From Bin80 sp965219915 (lineage in GTDB: Bacteria > Bacteroidota > Rhodothermia > Rhodothermales > Bin80): 64,000 nt of DNA. Numbering within the stretch: the first letter of the stretch is position 1; each line of letters opens with the position of its first letter. A program made the translations under genes and the position numbers. The notes below the pieces were generated by a model. That model ran no database searches, was not told the DNA's origin, and saw only the letters and a list, made by a program, of their open reading frames with translations. Below, piece after piece: positions 52,243-61,638 of this stretch. The stretch lies in NCBI GenBank assembly GCA_965219915.1, contig OZ244794.1, forward strand, positions 2,108,001-2,172,000, given 5' to 3'.

Positions 52243-52876
52243 CAGAAGAAACCGTTGCTATTGATTCAAAAAAATTGGTCACTAATTCATAATCTTTTTC
52301 CCCGGGTGCGTACTCGAGACCGCTAGAAATATCAACACCCCAGGGGGATGTAGACTGTACAGCCTGTTTTACATTGCCTGGATTCAAACCTCCAGCTAGG
52401 ATGATCGGGAAATCCGCTGCCAGTGACTTGGCGACATTCCAGTCAAAGGACTTGCCTGTACCACCTGCTAGTTCGGGATGCCATGTATCAAGCAGAAAAA
52501 GTTCTACACAGTCCTGGTAAGCTGTAAGTATGCGGGCCATTGATCGGGCATTGGTACCCGGCTTGACAGAGAATGCCTTTATAACAGGGAGCGTCATACG
52601 TCTGCAGTATGCTGGCGATTCATCGCCGTGCAGCTGCACTTGATCAAAATTTGCAATGGTGCAACTGTGATTAACCGATTCCGCATCTGTATTCACGAAC
52701 ACTCCGACCGTTTTGGGACCGTAGATCCATGCCTTAATCTGTCCTACCTGATCTGGAGCAATGTAACGTGGGCTGGGAGGGTGTTGAATAAATCCCAGAT
52801 AGTCAGCTCCTGCACCGGCGCAAAATCGTGCGTCCGCCAGAGAAGTCAACCCGCAGATTTTTACTCTGCACTGCAT
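52235..52876 (-). CDS. trpF: phosphoribosylanthranilate isomerase
   Basis: 213 residues, TIM barrel. Seen: VKICGLTSLADARFCAGAGA with the catalytic Cys, VGVFVN, QLHGDES, LLDTWHPELAGGTGKSFDW with the catalytic Asp, LAGGLNPGNVKQAV and GVDISSGLEYAPGEKD. Converts PRA to CdRP. The start ATG shares one base with the trpC stop (TGATG). Confidence 0.95.
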   Translation of the reverse strand: MQCRVKICGLTSLADARFCAGAGADYLGFIQHPPSPRYIAPDQVGQIKAWIYGPKTVGVFVNTDAESVNHSCTIANFDQVQLHGDESPAYCRRMTLPVIKAFSVKPGTNARSMARILTAYQDCVELFLLDTWHPELAGGTGKSFDWNVAKSLAADFPIILAGGLNPGNVKQAVQSTSPWGVDISSGLEYAPGEKDYELVTNFFESIATVSSDL

Positions 52877-53682
52877 CAGTTTGTATGCGATGTAAGGATA
52901 GTAGCGGTCATCTCTCGCAGAGACCGCAATGCGACACCGGGGTTCTCCGCTCGCATAAATGTTTCTCCAATCAATACTGCGTTTACTCCTCGACGATGTA
53001 GGTATGCCAGATCAGCAGGCGATCGAAGTCCGCTTTCGGAAACTTTAATTACCTCGCTTTCAACCAGCTCGAATACCCTTAGGGAGTGGTCAATATCTAC
53101 TTCAAAAGTATGTAAATCCCGGTTGTTAACGCCGAGGATAGAAACCTGATCAAAATCAATCTTGTCCAATTCAGTTGGATCATAGACTTCAACCAGACTG
53201 GCCAAGTTCAATTCTGCAGCGAGGCTGAGTAGGTCTTTGAGCAGGGATGCTTCAAGTATTGCAGCTATCAGAAGTACGGCATCAGCTCCACGTGCTCGCG
53301 CCTCGTACAGTTGATAGGGGTCAATTATGAAATCTTTTCGCAGAAGGGGGCAGTTGGAGTTTGCAGCTGCCAGAGCTAAGTGTGAAAGAGCACCTCCAAA
53401 ATGATCTTCTTCGGTCAGTACACTTATGGCATTCGCCCCAGCAGCAGCATAATCCTTAGCAAGTGCCTGTACATCAAACGGATCTCTAAGTAGGCCCTTG
53501 GACGGGGAGCGTCGTTTTATTTCCGCGATGACTGCGAGCTCTGGTCCAGTGAGTGCAGATTCGAAATCTCTCACAGAACAAGCAGTGCCAATTGCGGCTT
53601 CTAATTCATGTACTGGCGTGAGACGCTTGCGTCGCTCCAGTGAAATCTTGACGTCTGTTACGATACGGTCAAGGACCGTCAT
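52876..53682 (-). CDS. trpC: indole-3-glycerol phosphate synthase
   Basis: 268 residues, TIM barrel. Seen: VIAEIKRRSPSKGLLRDPFD with the catalytic Glu and Lys, AISVLTEEDHFGG, LLRKDFIIDPYQLYEARARG with catalytic Lys, ILGVNNRDLHTFEVDIDHSL and KVSESGLRSPADLAYLHRRG. Converts CdRP to indole-3-glycerol phosphate. ATG 53682 overlaps trpD by 4 bp. Not fused to TrpF, unlike in enterobacteria. Confidence 0.95.
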   Translation of the reverse strand: MTVLDRIVTDVKISLERRKRLTPVHELEAAIGTACSVRDFESALTGPELAVIAEIKRRSPSKGLLRDPFDVQALAKDYAAAGANAISVLTEEDHFGGALSHLALAAANSNCPLLRKDFIIDPYQLYEARARGADAVLLIAAILEASLLKDLLSLAAELNLASLVEVYDPTELDKIDFDQVSILGVNNRDLHTFEVDIDHSLRVFELVESEVIKVSESGLRSPADLAYLHRRGVNAVLIGETFMRAENPGVALRSLREMTATILTSHTN

Positions 53683-54695
53683 GTTCTGTTGCTGACTTCA
53701 CACAGCATCTGGAGGCGCGCGTATGCGGCACCTGAATCAATACTCGTCTTTGAGGCCGCAATACAATCATTCATGCTTTCATATCGGCCGGATACCCATA
53801 GTCCAAGCGCACTGTTCAAGACAACTACATCCCGGCTGGGGCCAGTTTTTCCGTCGAGCACTGAGCGAAGGATAGATGCATTCTGTTTTGCATCCCCTCC
53901 GATAAGACTTGACAGATTCGCCTGTTCCAGGCAGTAAGTCTCTGGACTGATGCGGAAGATACTTGGTGCTTTGTCACTAGCTTGAAAATCTATAACTGTA
54001 GTAGGGGCGGCGATAGAAGCTTCGTCAAGTCCATCTTCGGAGTGCAGGGCAATGACATGTTCCGCTCCCAAGCCATGCATAATGTTTGCAATAACTTCTG
54101 CAGTCTCAAGGTTAAAAGCCCCGATCACTTGTCGTTTAACGCCCGCGGGGTTACAAAGCGGACCCAATATGTTGAATACTGTGCGCGCTCCCAATGCTGT
54201 GCGGACCGGCATTACGTGACGCATTGCCGGATGGTAATGCCTTGCAAAAATGAACCCGATCCCGACCTCTTCCAGGCATACGGTAACGCCCTCGGGTCCA
54301 AGGTCCACATTCACGCCCAGTGCTTCCAGGACATCAGCACTTCCAGACTTGGAGGAGACACTTCTGTTACCGTGCTTTGCAACGGTGACTCCCGCTCCCG
54401 CGCAAACGAGGGCCGCGGCCGTGGAAATATTAAAAGTGCCAGTCCCGTCACCTCCTGTACCGCATACATCAATTGCATCTGGATCCGTGCAGGTCACAGG
54501 GACAAAGTAGGTCCGCATAACACGTGCAAGGGCGATCAACTCATCAAGAGTTTCTCCTCGGGCCCGCAGCCCCATCAATAGTCCCGCGATTTGAACAGGA
54601 TCAGCTTTACCCTGCATTATTAGATGCATGGCATCAGCTGCCTGATCTGCAGAGAGCGATTCGCCTCGAGACAAAATCCGCAAGTACTCCGTCAT
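53679..54695 (-). CDS. trpD: anthranilate phosphoribosyltransferase
   Basis: 338 residues. Seen: VCGTGGDGTGTFNISTAAAL (PRPP loop), VAKHGNRSVSSKSGSADVLE, FIFARHYHPAMRHVMPVRTA and GPLCNPAGVKRQVIGAF. Transfers phosphoribose to anthranilate. Separate from TrpG. ATG 54695 overlaps the trpG stop by 4 bp. Confidence 0.95.
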   Translation of the reverse strand: MTEYLRILSRGESLSADQAADAMHLIMQGKADPVQIAGLLMGLRARGETLDELIALARVMRTYFVPVTCTDPDAIDVCGTGGDGTGTFNISTAAALVCAGAGVTVAKHGNRSVSSKSGSADVLEALGVNVDLGPEGVTVCLEEVGIGFIFARHYHPAMRHVMPVRTALGARTVFNILGPLCNPAGVKRQVIGAFNLETAEVIANIMHGLGAEHVIALHSEDGLDEASIAAPTTVIDFQASDKAPSIFRISPETYCLEQANLSSLIGGDAKQNASILRSVLDGKTGPSRDVVVLNSALGLWVSGRYESMNDCIAASKTSIDSGAAYARLQMLCEVSNRT

Positions 54696-55270
54696 GATTC
54701 AACCCCGATTCGATTCAGCCAGTTATTGATCAAAACGCTACCGTTACGAGTCATGACGCTTTCGGGATGGAATTGCACGCCTTCTACGGGGTGGGAACTG
54801 TGCCTAACCCCCATGATCACGCCATCCGGTGTCGAAGCAGTGACATTGAGACAGGAAGGTATGGATTGGGGATTCAGTACCAAGGAATGATAGCGTGTAG
54901 CTTCAAACGAGTTTGGAACACCCTCAAAGAGGTCGCTGCCGTTGTGGTGGACCGCACTGGTTTTACCATGCATCAGGGTGGGGGCGTAAGTCACTTCTGC
55001 CCCGTACACCTCCCCAATAATCTGATGCCCAAGGCAGATTCCCAGTATAGGGATCTTGCTGCCGAGTTCAGACACCACCATGTTACATATTCCAGCGTCA
55101 CTGGGGCGCCCCGGGCCTGGTGAGATAACAATGCCCTTCAAGGACATTGCATCAATTTCCGAGGGGGCCAAAACATCATTGCGTACGACACGAATGGCAG
55201 GTGTGGTGCAGCCGATGAGTTGCACCAGATTGTACGTAAAGGAATCGTAATTGTCTAAAACGAGAATCAA
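54692..55270 (-). CDS. trpG: anthranilate synthase component II (glutamine amidotransferase)
   Basis: 192 residues. Seen: ILVLDNYDSFTYNLVQLIG, the oxyanion strand GIVISPGPGRPSDAG, the nucleophile Cys in ILGICLGHQIIGEVYGAEV and the His-Glu of GVQFHPESVMT. Supplies ammonia to TrpE; PabA has the same fold, but the operon places it with TrpE. ATG 55270 overlaps the trpS stop by 4 bp. Confidence 0.94.
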   Translation of the reverse strand: MILVLDNYDSFTYNLVQLIGCTTPAIRVVRNDVLAPSEIDAMSLKGIVISPGPGRPSDAGICNMVVSELGSKIPILGICLGHQIIGEVYGAEVTYAPTLMHGKTSAVHHNGSDLFEGVPNSFEATRYHSLVLNPQSIPSCLNVTASTPDGVIMGVRHSSHPVEGVQFHPESVMTRNGSVLINNWLNRIGVES

Positions 55271-56283
55271 ACCCTGTAAGTAGTCATTAGTCCCGTCAGT
55301 TCTCGGACCTTATCCATGCAGGATTCTGCCCGGATACGGGCGTTTGAAGCGCCCTGACGCAATACATCCCGGACATAGTCCATGTCTTTGAGCAATGCTC
55401 TTCTGCGCTCGCGCGCCTCCCCGAAATATTCAGTAATCAGTTCAATCAACACCTTCTTGGCGTGACCATACCCATAACCGCCACGCAAATATGCTTCTCT
55501 GATTGCCGACTGCTGTTCTGCCGATGCGAACAGACGGATCAGCGCAAACACGTTATCTGTATCAGGGTTTTTTGGGGCTTCGAGCGGAGTAGAATCGGTT
55601 ACAATGCGTTTTACACGATTTGCAAGCTGTTTGCCTTCATCAAAAATTCCAATCGTATTGCCATAGCTTTTGGACATCTTACGGCCATCAATGCCGGGCA
55701 CTACCGCAACACTTTCCATAATGTGCGCATCCGGTACAGGAAACAATGGTTGCTCGGGCGACCAAATACGGTTAAAGCGCTGGGCAGTATCCCTTGCGAT
55801 TTCAATGTGCTGCTTCTGATCGGCACCTACTGGTACCACTGTTCCCCCGTAGATGAGAATATCGGAGGCCTGCAGAATAGGGTAATTGAACAGTCCGCAA
55901 TTGGCCGGGAGTCCCTGTGCAACCTTGTCTTTATATGACGTTGCTTTCTCTAGAAGAGAGACTGGGGTAAGGCAGAAAAAAATCCAGGTCAGTTCGTTAA
56001 GTAGCGGCACATCACTCTGCACGAATAGATTCCCCTTTGTCGGATCAAATCCAAGAGCCAGATAGGTTACCGCGGCGTCGAGGGTGTGATTCAGCAACGC
56101 TTCCCGGTCGTGTAAAGAGGTCATTGCGTGATAATTCACGATGAAGTAGTATGACGGATGCTCCCTGTGAAGTGTTATATGTTGCCTTAACGCACCGAAG
56201 TAGTTGCCCAGATGCAATGCCCCGGAGGACTGAATGCCAGATACAACCACAGTCTCGCCAGGGTTAAAGGGGTATGGAGTCAT
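55267..56283 (-). CDS. trpS: tryptophanyl-tRNA synthetase
   Basis: 338 residues, class Ic synthetase. HIGH-type motif in GIQSSGALHLGNYFGALRQH, KMSKS in IDGRKMSKSYGNTIGIFDEG, with FVQSDVPLLNELTWIFFCLT and DILIYGGTVVPVGADQKQHI between. Charges tRNA-Trp. It lies inside the trp biosynthetic operon, so charging capacity and synthesis are co-expressed. 6 bp after the upstream gene, 4 bp overlap with trpG. Confidence 0.95.
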   Translation of the reverse strand: MTPYPFNPGETVVVSGIQSSGALHLGNYFGALRQHITLHREHPSYYFIVNYHAMTSLHDREALLNHTLDAAVTYLALGFDPTKGNLFVQSDVPLLNELTWIFFCLTPVSLLEKATSYKDKVAQGLPANCGLFNYPILQASDILIYGGTVVPVGADQKQHIEIARDTAQRFNRIWSPEQPLFPVPDAHIMESVAVVPGIDGRKMSKSYGNTIGIFDEGKQLANRVKRIVTDSTPLEAPKNPDTDNVFALIRLFASAEQQSAIREAYLRGGYGYGHAKKVLIELITEYFGEARERRRALLKDMDYVRDVLRQGASNARIRAESCMDKVRELTGLMTTYRV

Positions 56284-56289
56284 AGGTAA

Positions 56290-56766
56290 CTACGCAGGAA
56301 CGGACGCTTGCCGGACACATGTTCGGATAAACGAAAGCCGAATATCGCTGTTTGTCAGCAGACGTGTCAGAACGGCTTCTGTGCGGATCTGGTGTTCAAC
56401 AGGGCGCTCAGCTAATAGAAGGTCACGAAAAGCCTCTTCCTGTTTACGCAAGTCTGTTAGTGCATCATCACGGCTCAAAGCGAATGTTTCTGGCTCTACT
56501 GTAGTGCCATTGTAGGCCGTACCACCGCAGCTAAAGACAACCTCCATGACCTTACCAACGTCGAGTCGGGCAGTCTTCAGGATGGCAGCGAGTTCCTGTT
56601 TGACGGTCTCCGACGTTAGTAGCGGAAGTAGACTTGTATACGCGTGGTTCAACGCCACATGCGCTTCAATCAGCGGGTTAAGCTTGTGTACCGTTTCTTC
56701 CCGGCTGATGGTTTTTCCGGCCCATCCCTTCTTCAGAATGGTTGATTTGATTTCCTTGATCGTCAT
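56290..56766 (-). CDS. unknown helical protein within the trp operon
   Basis: 158 residues from ATG 56766 (a longer frame begins with TTG 56829 inside trpE and is less likely). Predicted all-helical: HKLNPLIEAHVALNHAYTSL, LLTSETVKQELAAILKTARL, DALTDLRKQEEAFRDLLLAE. This looks like a four-helix-bundle or ferritin-like shape without clear metal ligands. No known domain recognised. It lies between trpE (40-bp gap) and trpS (6-bp gap) in the same direction, so is almost certainly co-transcribed. Confidence 0.7.
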   Translation of the reverse strand: MTIKEIKSTILKKGWAGKTISREETVHKLNPLIEAHVALNHAYTSLLPLLTSETVKQELAAILKTARLDVGKVMEVVFSCGGTAYNGTTVEPETFALSRDDALTDLRKQEEAFRDLLLAERPVEHQIRTEAVLTRLLTNSDIRLSFIRTCVRQASVPA

Positions 56767-56806
56767 GAAATTATCATTGATTGCGGAATATACGTATTGA
56801 ATCGAC

Positions 56807-58300
56807 TTACAGGAGCCCTTGTGATGCAATTAACAGTGCCTGTCTGAGTGCCTGGGCCTTGTTCCAGGTCTCTTGATACTCAAGTTCAGGGTCACTGTCC
56901 GCCACGATGCCGGCACCTGCCTGGATAGTGATGTTTGCTCCCTGAACAACCATAGTGCGAATAGCAATACATGTGTCCATATTGCCTGAAAAATCAAGGT
57001 ATCCCACGGCACCGGCATATATCCCCCTTCGGGTCGGCTCAAGCTCGTCAATAATTTCCATAGCTCTAACCTTGGGGGCTCCACTGACAGTGCCGGCTGG
57101 GAAGCAGGCCTTCAGTACGTCCATGGTATTCATATCCTCGCGCAAGATGCCAGAGACAGCACTTACGATATGCATTACATGCGAATAACGTTCGATATAA
57201 GCGTAGCGGTCAACGGTAACACTGCCGAGTTTACTGATTCTTCCGAGATCATTGCGTCCCAAATCAACCAGCATAAGATGTTCTGCCCGTTCTTTTGGGT
57301 CTGCAAGCAACTCCTCTGCGAGTGCTTCATCTTCCTCGTCCGTTTTACCACGGGGCCGGGTACCTGCTATGGGGAGAAGTGTTGCTTGCCCATCCTCAAC
57401 CCGCACCAAAACCTCGGGGGAGCTGCCAATGAGAGTGACTTCTTCCAAATCCAGGTAGAAAAGGTATGGAGATGGATTGACTTGGCGCAGGGCACGGTAC
57501 AGATTGAAGGGGTCCCCCTGAAACGAGAGGGAGAATCGTTGGGAGAGCACGACCTGGAAAATATCACCTTCGTAAATCAGTTTTTTTGCCTCGGTAACGA
57601 CACTCTCAAAATCCTCCTGCGCAAAATTGGAGGTCATTTGCTCCGCACTGAGTTGTACAGATTCTGGCCGGTCAAATGTGGATCGTAAATCCTCCTCAAG
57701 GGCTTTCAATCGCACCAGGGCCTCCGTAAACGCCTCTTCAAGGTTCAACTCGGGCTCTACAAATACATTGGCCATCAGCACCATTTGATGCTTGAGTCGA
57801 TCCACGGCAGCAATGGTATCGTAAAAACACCAGATCGAGTTGGCGAGATTGGAATCGTCCAATGGGGGATTAGGCAGATGCTCAATCAGACGTACGCTAT
57901 CATAACCCAGATATCCAACCGCTCCGCAGCGAAACCGGGGTAGACCGGGCACATTGATCTCTACGTATTCGTCCATAAAGCGACGCAGGACCTCGAAAAT
58001 ATCGGCCTCAGGAATCTTGGTGATATTACCGGTATGAACATCCTCGACGGTAACCGCACTGTTGGTAGAACGCACAACGCGATAGGGGTTGCGACCAACG
58101 AACGAATAGCGTGCCATATTTTCCCCACCTTCCACGCTTTCGAGCAGGAATGTACGATTACCGCTCTGCCTAAGGGCTAGCAGCGCACTAACTGGAGTGA
58201 GCAAATCAGCACTCAGACGACGACTTACAGGGATTACAAAGCGTTGAACCCCTTTCGCGCGTTCCTGGGCAATCATTGCGTGAAACTCGTTCAGTGTCAT
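56807..58300 (-). CDS. trpE: anthranilate synthase component I
   Basis: 497 residues from ATG 58300; an upstream extension to 58399 is possible but unlike the family. The tryptophan feedback site LLES lies in TFLLESVEGGENMARYSFVG. The chorismate-binding domain has LLPIAGTRPRGKTDEEDEAL, ERAEHLMLVDLGRNDLGRIS, CFPAGTVSGAPKVRAMEIID, GIYAGAVGYLDFSGNMDTCI and IQAGAGIVADSDPELEYQET. Makes anthranilate from chorismate with TrpG. First gene of the operon; no trp leader peptide or T-box was seen in the 148 bp before it, which are shared with the divergent VKOR gene. Confidence 0.95.
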   Translation of the reverse strand: MTLNEFHAMIAQERAKGVQRFVIPVSRRLSADLLTPVSALLALRQSGNRTFLLESVEGGENMARYSFVGRNPYRVVRSTNSAVTVEDVHTGNITKIPEADIFEVLRRFMDEYVEINVPGLPRFRCGAVGYLGYDSVRLIEHLPNPPLDDSNLANSIWCFYDTIAAVDRLKHQMVLMANVFVEPELNLEEAFTEALVRLKALEEDLRSTFDRPESVQLSAEQMTSNFAQEDFESVVTEAKKLIYEGDIFQVVLSQRFSLSFQGDPFNLYRALRQVNPSPYLFYLDLEEVTLIGSSPEVLVRVEDGQATLLPIAGTRPRGKTDEEDEALAEELLADPKERAEHLMLVDLGRNDLGRISKLGSVTVDRYAYIERYSHVMHIVSAVSGILREDMNTMDVLKACFPAGTVSGAPKVRAMEIIDELEPTRRGIYAGAVGYLDFSGNMDTCIAIRTMVVQGANITIQAGAGIVADSDPELEYQETWNKAQALRQALLIASQGLL

Positions 58301-58448
58301 GATCCAATAGGGTCGAAATTGCTTATACGCATATGCCAGCAATTCAACCGAATAGAATAGATGAATTGAATTCATTGCTGCGTTTAACCGGAACAGCACG
58401 TCAACGTGTTGGATTCACTAACTTGGGGAGATAATTTGCACAATCGCC

Positions 58449-59630
58449 ATGACCTTATTCATCTATCGCAAAACTTTTGAGCGCCTGCTCTACATTTTGG
58501 CACTGGCCGGTGTTGGTCTGACGCTGCACATCGCACTGTGGTATAGTGGGGGGGCTTCCGGTGCAGAAGATCCATTCTGTGGAGTGGGTTCCAACTGCGC
58601 AGGTGTTATTGCCAGTGATCCGGCTCCGCTGGGCCTTCCAAGTGCCTGGTGGGGTTTTTTGTTTTATATGACCGTTTTTCTTGCGGGACTGTTGATTGCC
58701 TACAATGTCGGTGGTCTAGGGGCCCATTTAAAACGGGCGCGTGCATTCGTTGTTGGAGCAGGCTGGTGTTATTCCCTGTTCCTGACGTTGCTGCAGGCAA
58801 CGGCTATTGATGGGTGGTGCCAATTGTGTCTTGTTTCGTTCGCGATTGTCACACTCATTACGGCAATTACGTTCTTGGGTCTATTCCAGAGACCAACGAC
58901 GCATACGCTACGAGCAGCTCCCGCATTGGAGAGAGTTTTCCATGGCGTAGGTGTTGTTCTGCTTTTGGTCTTCCTGGCGTGGGACTACAGCAATGTTCCG
59001 AGGCAGGAAGAGAGCGTAGGGGCGATAGGGGTGGCAGAAACAGGCGTTGACCCGGCATCTTGCACGTACGTTCCGGATGCACCGGTATTTAGCAACCTGG
59101 ATCAGATCATAATGGACTACGATCCGGTTATTGGTCCGGCAGACGCCCCTATTCTGGTAATGGAGTTCCTTGATCCGAACTGTAATCACTGCAAGGCAGT
59201 TCACCCGAACATCAAGGCACTTGCTGCTGCCTACCCTGATTCTGTACGTGTTGTATACAAGCCCATCCCAATTGTAGGGAGCCCAACGCATTCTCTTGAT
59301 GAGATCACGGCCCTTTACCTAGCCAATGAGGAGGGAGTATTTGAAGAAATGCTGGATCTCGTTTTTGAGCATCAGTCGCCAGCAACCGGCCTGTCGATAG
59401 ATCAGTTGGCTGACTTCGCCGAAGATCTCGACATGGATATGGATAATTTCAGGTCAGTTTTGAGAAATCGAGGGTATGCATCCAGGACGGTTCAGACTCG
59501 CAGATTATTCGAGGGCATGGGTTTCACTGGGGTCCCGGTCGTGCTTATTAATGGTCGCAGTATAAGTAGCTCAAGCCGAAGTCTGGGTTGTCTACGACAC
59601 TTTGTTGAGCAGGCAATTACAGCCTTATAG
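58449..59630 (+). CDS. vitamin K epoxide reductase family protein fused to a DsbA-like thioredoxin domain
   Basis: 393 residues. VKOR part (about 10-175) with four or five membrane segments: loop cysteines Cys44 and Cys50 in DPFCGVGSNCAGV, and the quinone-proximal CxxC at 124-127 in DGWCQLCLVSF. After a further membrane segment a periplasmic thioredoxin fold carries its own CxxC in FLDPNCNHCKAVHPNIKAL (about 245-248) and cis-Pro in GFTGVPVVLING. The fusion joins DsbB- and DsbA-type roles to form disulfide bonds in exported proteins. It is divergent from trpE; transketolase follows after 22 bp. Confidence 0.9.
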   Translation: MTLFIYRKTFERLLYILALAGVGLTLHIALWYSGGASGAEDPFCGVGSNCAGVIASDPAPLGLPSAWWGFLFYMTVFLAGLLIAYNVGGLGAHLKRARAFVVGAGWCYSLFLTLLQATAIDGWCQLCLVSFAIVTLITAITFLGLFQRPTTHTLRAAPALERVFHGVGVVLLLVFLAWDYSNVPRQEESVGAIGVAETGVDPASCTYVPDAPVFSNLDQIIMDYDPVIGPADAPILVMEFLDPNCNHCKAVHPNIKALAAAYPDSVRVVYKPIPIVGSPTHSLDEITALYLANEEGVFEEMLDLVFEHQSPATGLSIDQLADFAEDLDMDMDNFRSVLRNRGYASRTVQTRRLFEGMGFTGVPVVLINGRSISSSSRSLGCLRHFVEQAITAL

Positions 59631-59652
59631 ATGCTGGAATAAACGTATCAAG

Positions 59653-61638
59653 ATGACACCAATACAACTTGAGGAAACCTGTATTAACACGATACGGATG
59701 CTGGCTGTTGATGCGGTAGAGCGTGCCAGGAGTGGGCATCCCGGAATGCCCATGGGAGTGGCCCCGATGGCCTACGTACTGTGGACTGAGGTTATGCGCC
59801 ATAATCCATCGGACCCTGCCTGGTTCAATAGGGACCGTTTTGTTCTCTCCGCCGGGCATGGATCAATGCTGCTCTATGCACTACTGCATTTAACCGGATA
59901 TGACCTCCCACTTGAGGAGATCAAAAACTTCAGGCAGTGGGAAAGCAAGACGCCTGGACATCCAGAATATGGATTAACTCCAGGTGTTGAAACCACTACG
60001 GGGCCGCTGGGACAGGGATTCGCGAACGGTGTAGGTATGGCCATGGCGGAAGCACATCTGGCTGCGAGATTTAATCGTGAGGATGCGTCCATTATAGATC
60101 ACTTCACGTACGGTATTGTTTCGGACGGGGATCTGATGGAGGGGATTTCGCATGAGGGGGCTTCCTTGGCCGGTCATCTGGGATTAGGTAAACTGATTTA
60201 CTTGTGGGATGATAACCGGATCACGATTGACGGCAGGACAGACCTGACGTTTTCTGAGGATATACCGGGACGGTTTGCAGCCTACGGATGGCAGGTCATT
60301 CCGGGGATTGATGGGACGGACACGCGCGCTGTTCGAAAGGCACTCAGCGAAGCCCGGGCGTGTACGGATAAGCCGTCGCTGTTATGTGTGCGCACCACGA
60401 TTGCTCATGGCAGCCCGAATAAAGCAAACACAGCCGCCGCACACGGGGCTCCCTTGGGTGCTGAAGAAGTAGCCTTGACGAAGGAGGCACTTGGCTGGCG
60501 GGTGGATTTATCCTTTCATGTACCAACCGCGGTTCGGTCGGCTATGGACTGTACATCGTCTGGAACTGAACAGCAGGCTGCCTGGAATTCCCGTAGAGCT
60601 GCCTATGAGAGGATTTATCCTGAAGCAGGTGCGACTCTGAATGCGCTCTGCAATCGAACACTTCCCGCAGATTGGACCGCGGAATTGGATAACCTTCCCG
60701 TAGACCAGGCGATCTCAACTAGGGCGGCAAGTGGACAGGCTTTGGGGGCTCTACTCAAGAAGGTCCCTGGCCTTATCGGTGGATCTGCTGATCTGACTGG
60801 CTCGAACAAGACACGTGGTGGAATGCAGGTTGATATGCAGAAGGAAAAACTGTCGGGATCGTATGTGCGCTACGGAGTCAGGGAGCACGCGATGGCGGCC
60901 ATAAGTAATGGTCTGGCGCTACACGGTGGCCTGCGTCCGTATTGTGGCACATTCCTGGTGTTCAGTGATTATTTGCGCCCCGCTCTGCGACTCAGTGCTC
61001 TTATGGGGATACCCGTCATTTATGTGTTCACGCACGACTCTATTGGTACCGGCGAAGATGGTCCGACCCATCAAGGAGTAGAGCAGGTAATGTCCTTAAG
61101 AGCGATTCCCAACCTGGTGGTGATCAGACCAGCGGATGCGAACGAGACGCAATATGCTTGGAAGGAAGCGATAACCAGAGAGGATGGACCAACGGCTCTT
61201 ATATTGACCCGACAGGGGCTGCCATCGCTCACGGGCAAGTTCAAGGATACGAGCCGAGGGGGATATGTTGTCGTTGAGGAAAGTGCATCGGAACCTCATG
61301 TGATCCTCATTGGAACTGGCAGCGAGTTACAGTATGCAATCGCGGCTGCACCTTTACTTGAATCGGAAGGTGTTCCGACTCGTGTAGTCAGCATGCCATC
61401 CTGGGAGCTTTTTGCTGCAGAGACTGAGGCCTACAGGGAGGAGGTATTGCCACGAGCAGTCACTGCTCGTGTTGCTGTTGAAGCAGGTACATCACTTGGC
61501 TGGGATCGATACGCGAGTCATACGATCAGCATGGATCAATTTGGTGCTTCCGCACCTGGCAAAGTGCTGTTTGAGCAGTTTGGGTTTAGTACCGAGCGAG
61601 TGGTTGAGGTCGCACGCAGTGTTGCAGCAGGTATGTGA
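59653..61638 (+). CDS. tkt: transketolase
   Basis: 661 residues from ATG 59653 (a TTG frame from 59602 would overlap the VKOR gene). Thiamine diphosphate enzyme of the pentose phosphate and Calvin-type pathways. Seen: AVERARSGHPGMPMGVAPMA, RFVLSAGHGSMLLYALLHLT, TTGPLGQGFANGVGMAMAEA, the ThDP/Mg segment GIVSDGDLMEGISHEGASLA and LWDDNRITIDG, YVRYGVREHAMAAISNGLAL with the catalytic Glu, and THDSIGTGEDGPTHQGVEQV. Length is normal. The stop overlaps the next frame. Confidence 0.95.
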   Translation: MTPIQLEETCINTIRMLAVDAVERARSGHPGMPMGVAPMAYVLWTEVMRHNPSDPAWFNRDRFVLSAGHGSMLLYALLHLTGYDLPLEEIKNFRQWESKTPGHPEYGLTPGVETTTGPLGQGFANGVGMAMAEAHLAARFNREDASIIDHFTYGIVSDGDLMEGISHEGASLAGHLGLGKLIYLWDDNRITIDGRTDLTFSEDIPGRFAAYGWQVIPGIDGTDTRAVRKALSEARACTDKPSLLCVRTTIAHGSPNKANTAAAHGAPLGAEEVALTKEALGWRVDLSFHVPTAVRSAMDCTSSGTEQQAAWNSRRAAYERIYPEAGATLNALCNRTLPADWTAELDNLPVDQAISTRAASGQALGALLKKVPGLIGGSADLTGSNKTRGGMQVDMQKEKLSGSYVRYGVREHAMAAISNGLALHGGLRPYCGTFLVFSDYLRPALRLSALMGIPVIYVFTHDSIGTGEDGPTHQGVEQVMSLRAIPNLVVIRPADANETQYAWKEAITREDGPTALILTRQGLPSLTGKFKDTSRGGYVVVEESASEPHVILIGTGSELQYAIAAAPLLESEGVPTRVVSMPSWELFAAETEAYREEVLPRAVTARVAVEAGTSLGWDRYASHTISMDQFGASAPGKVLFEQFGFSTERVVEVARSVAAGM

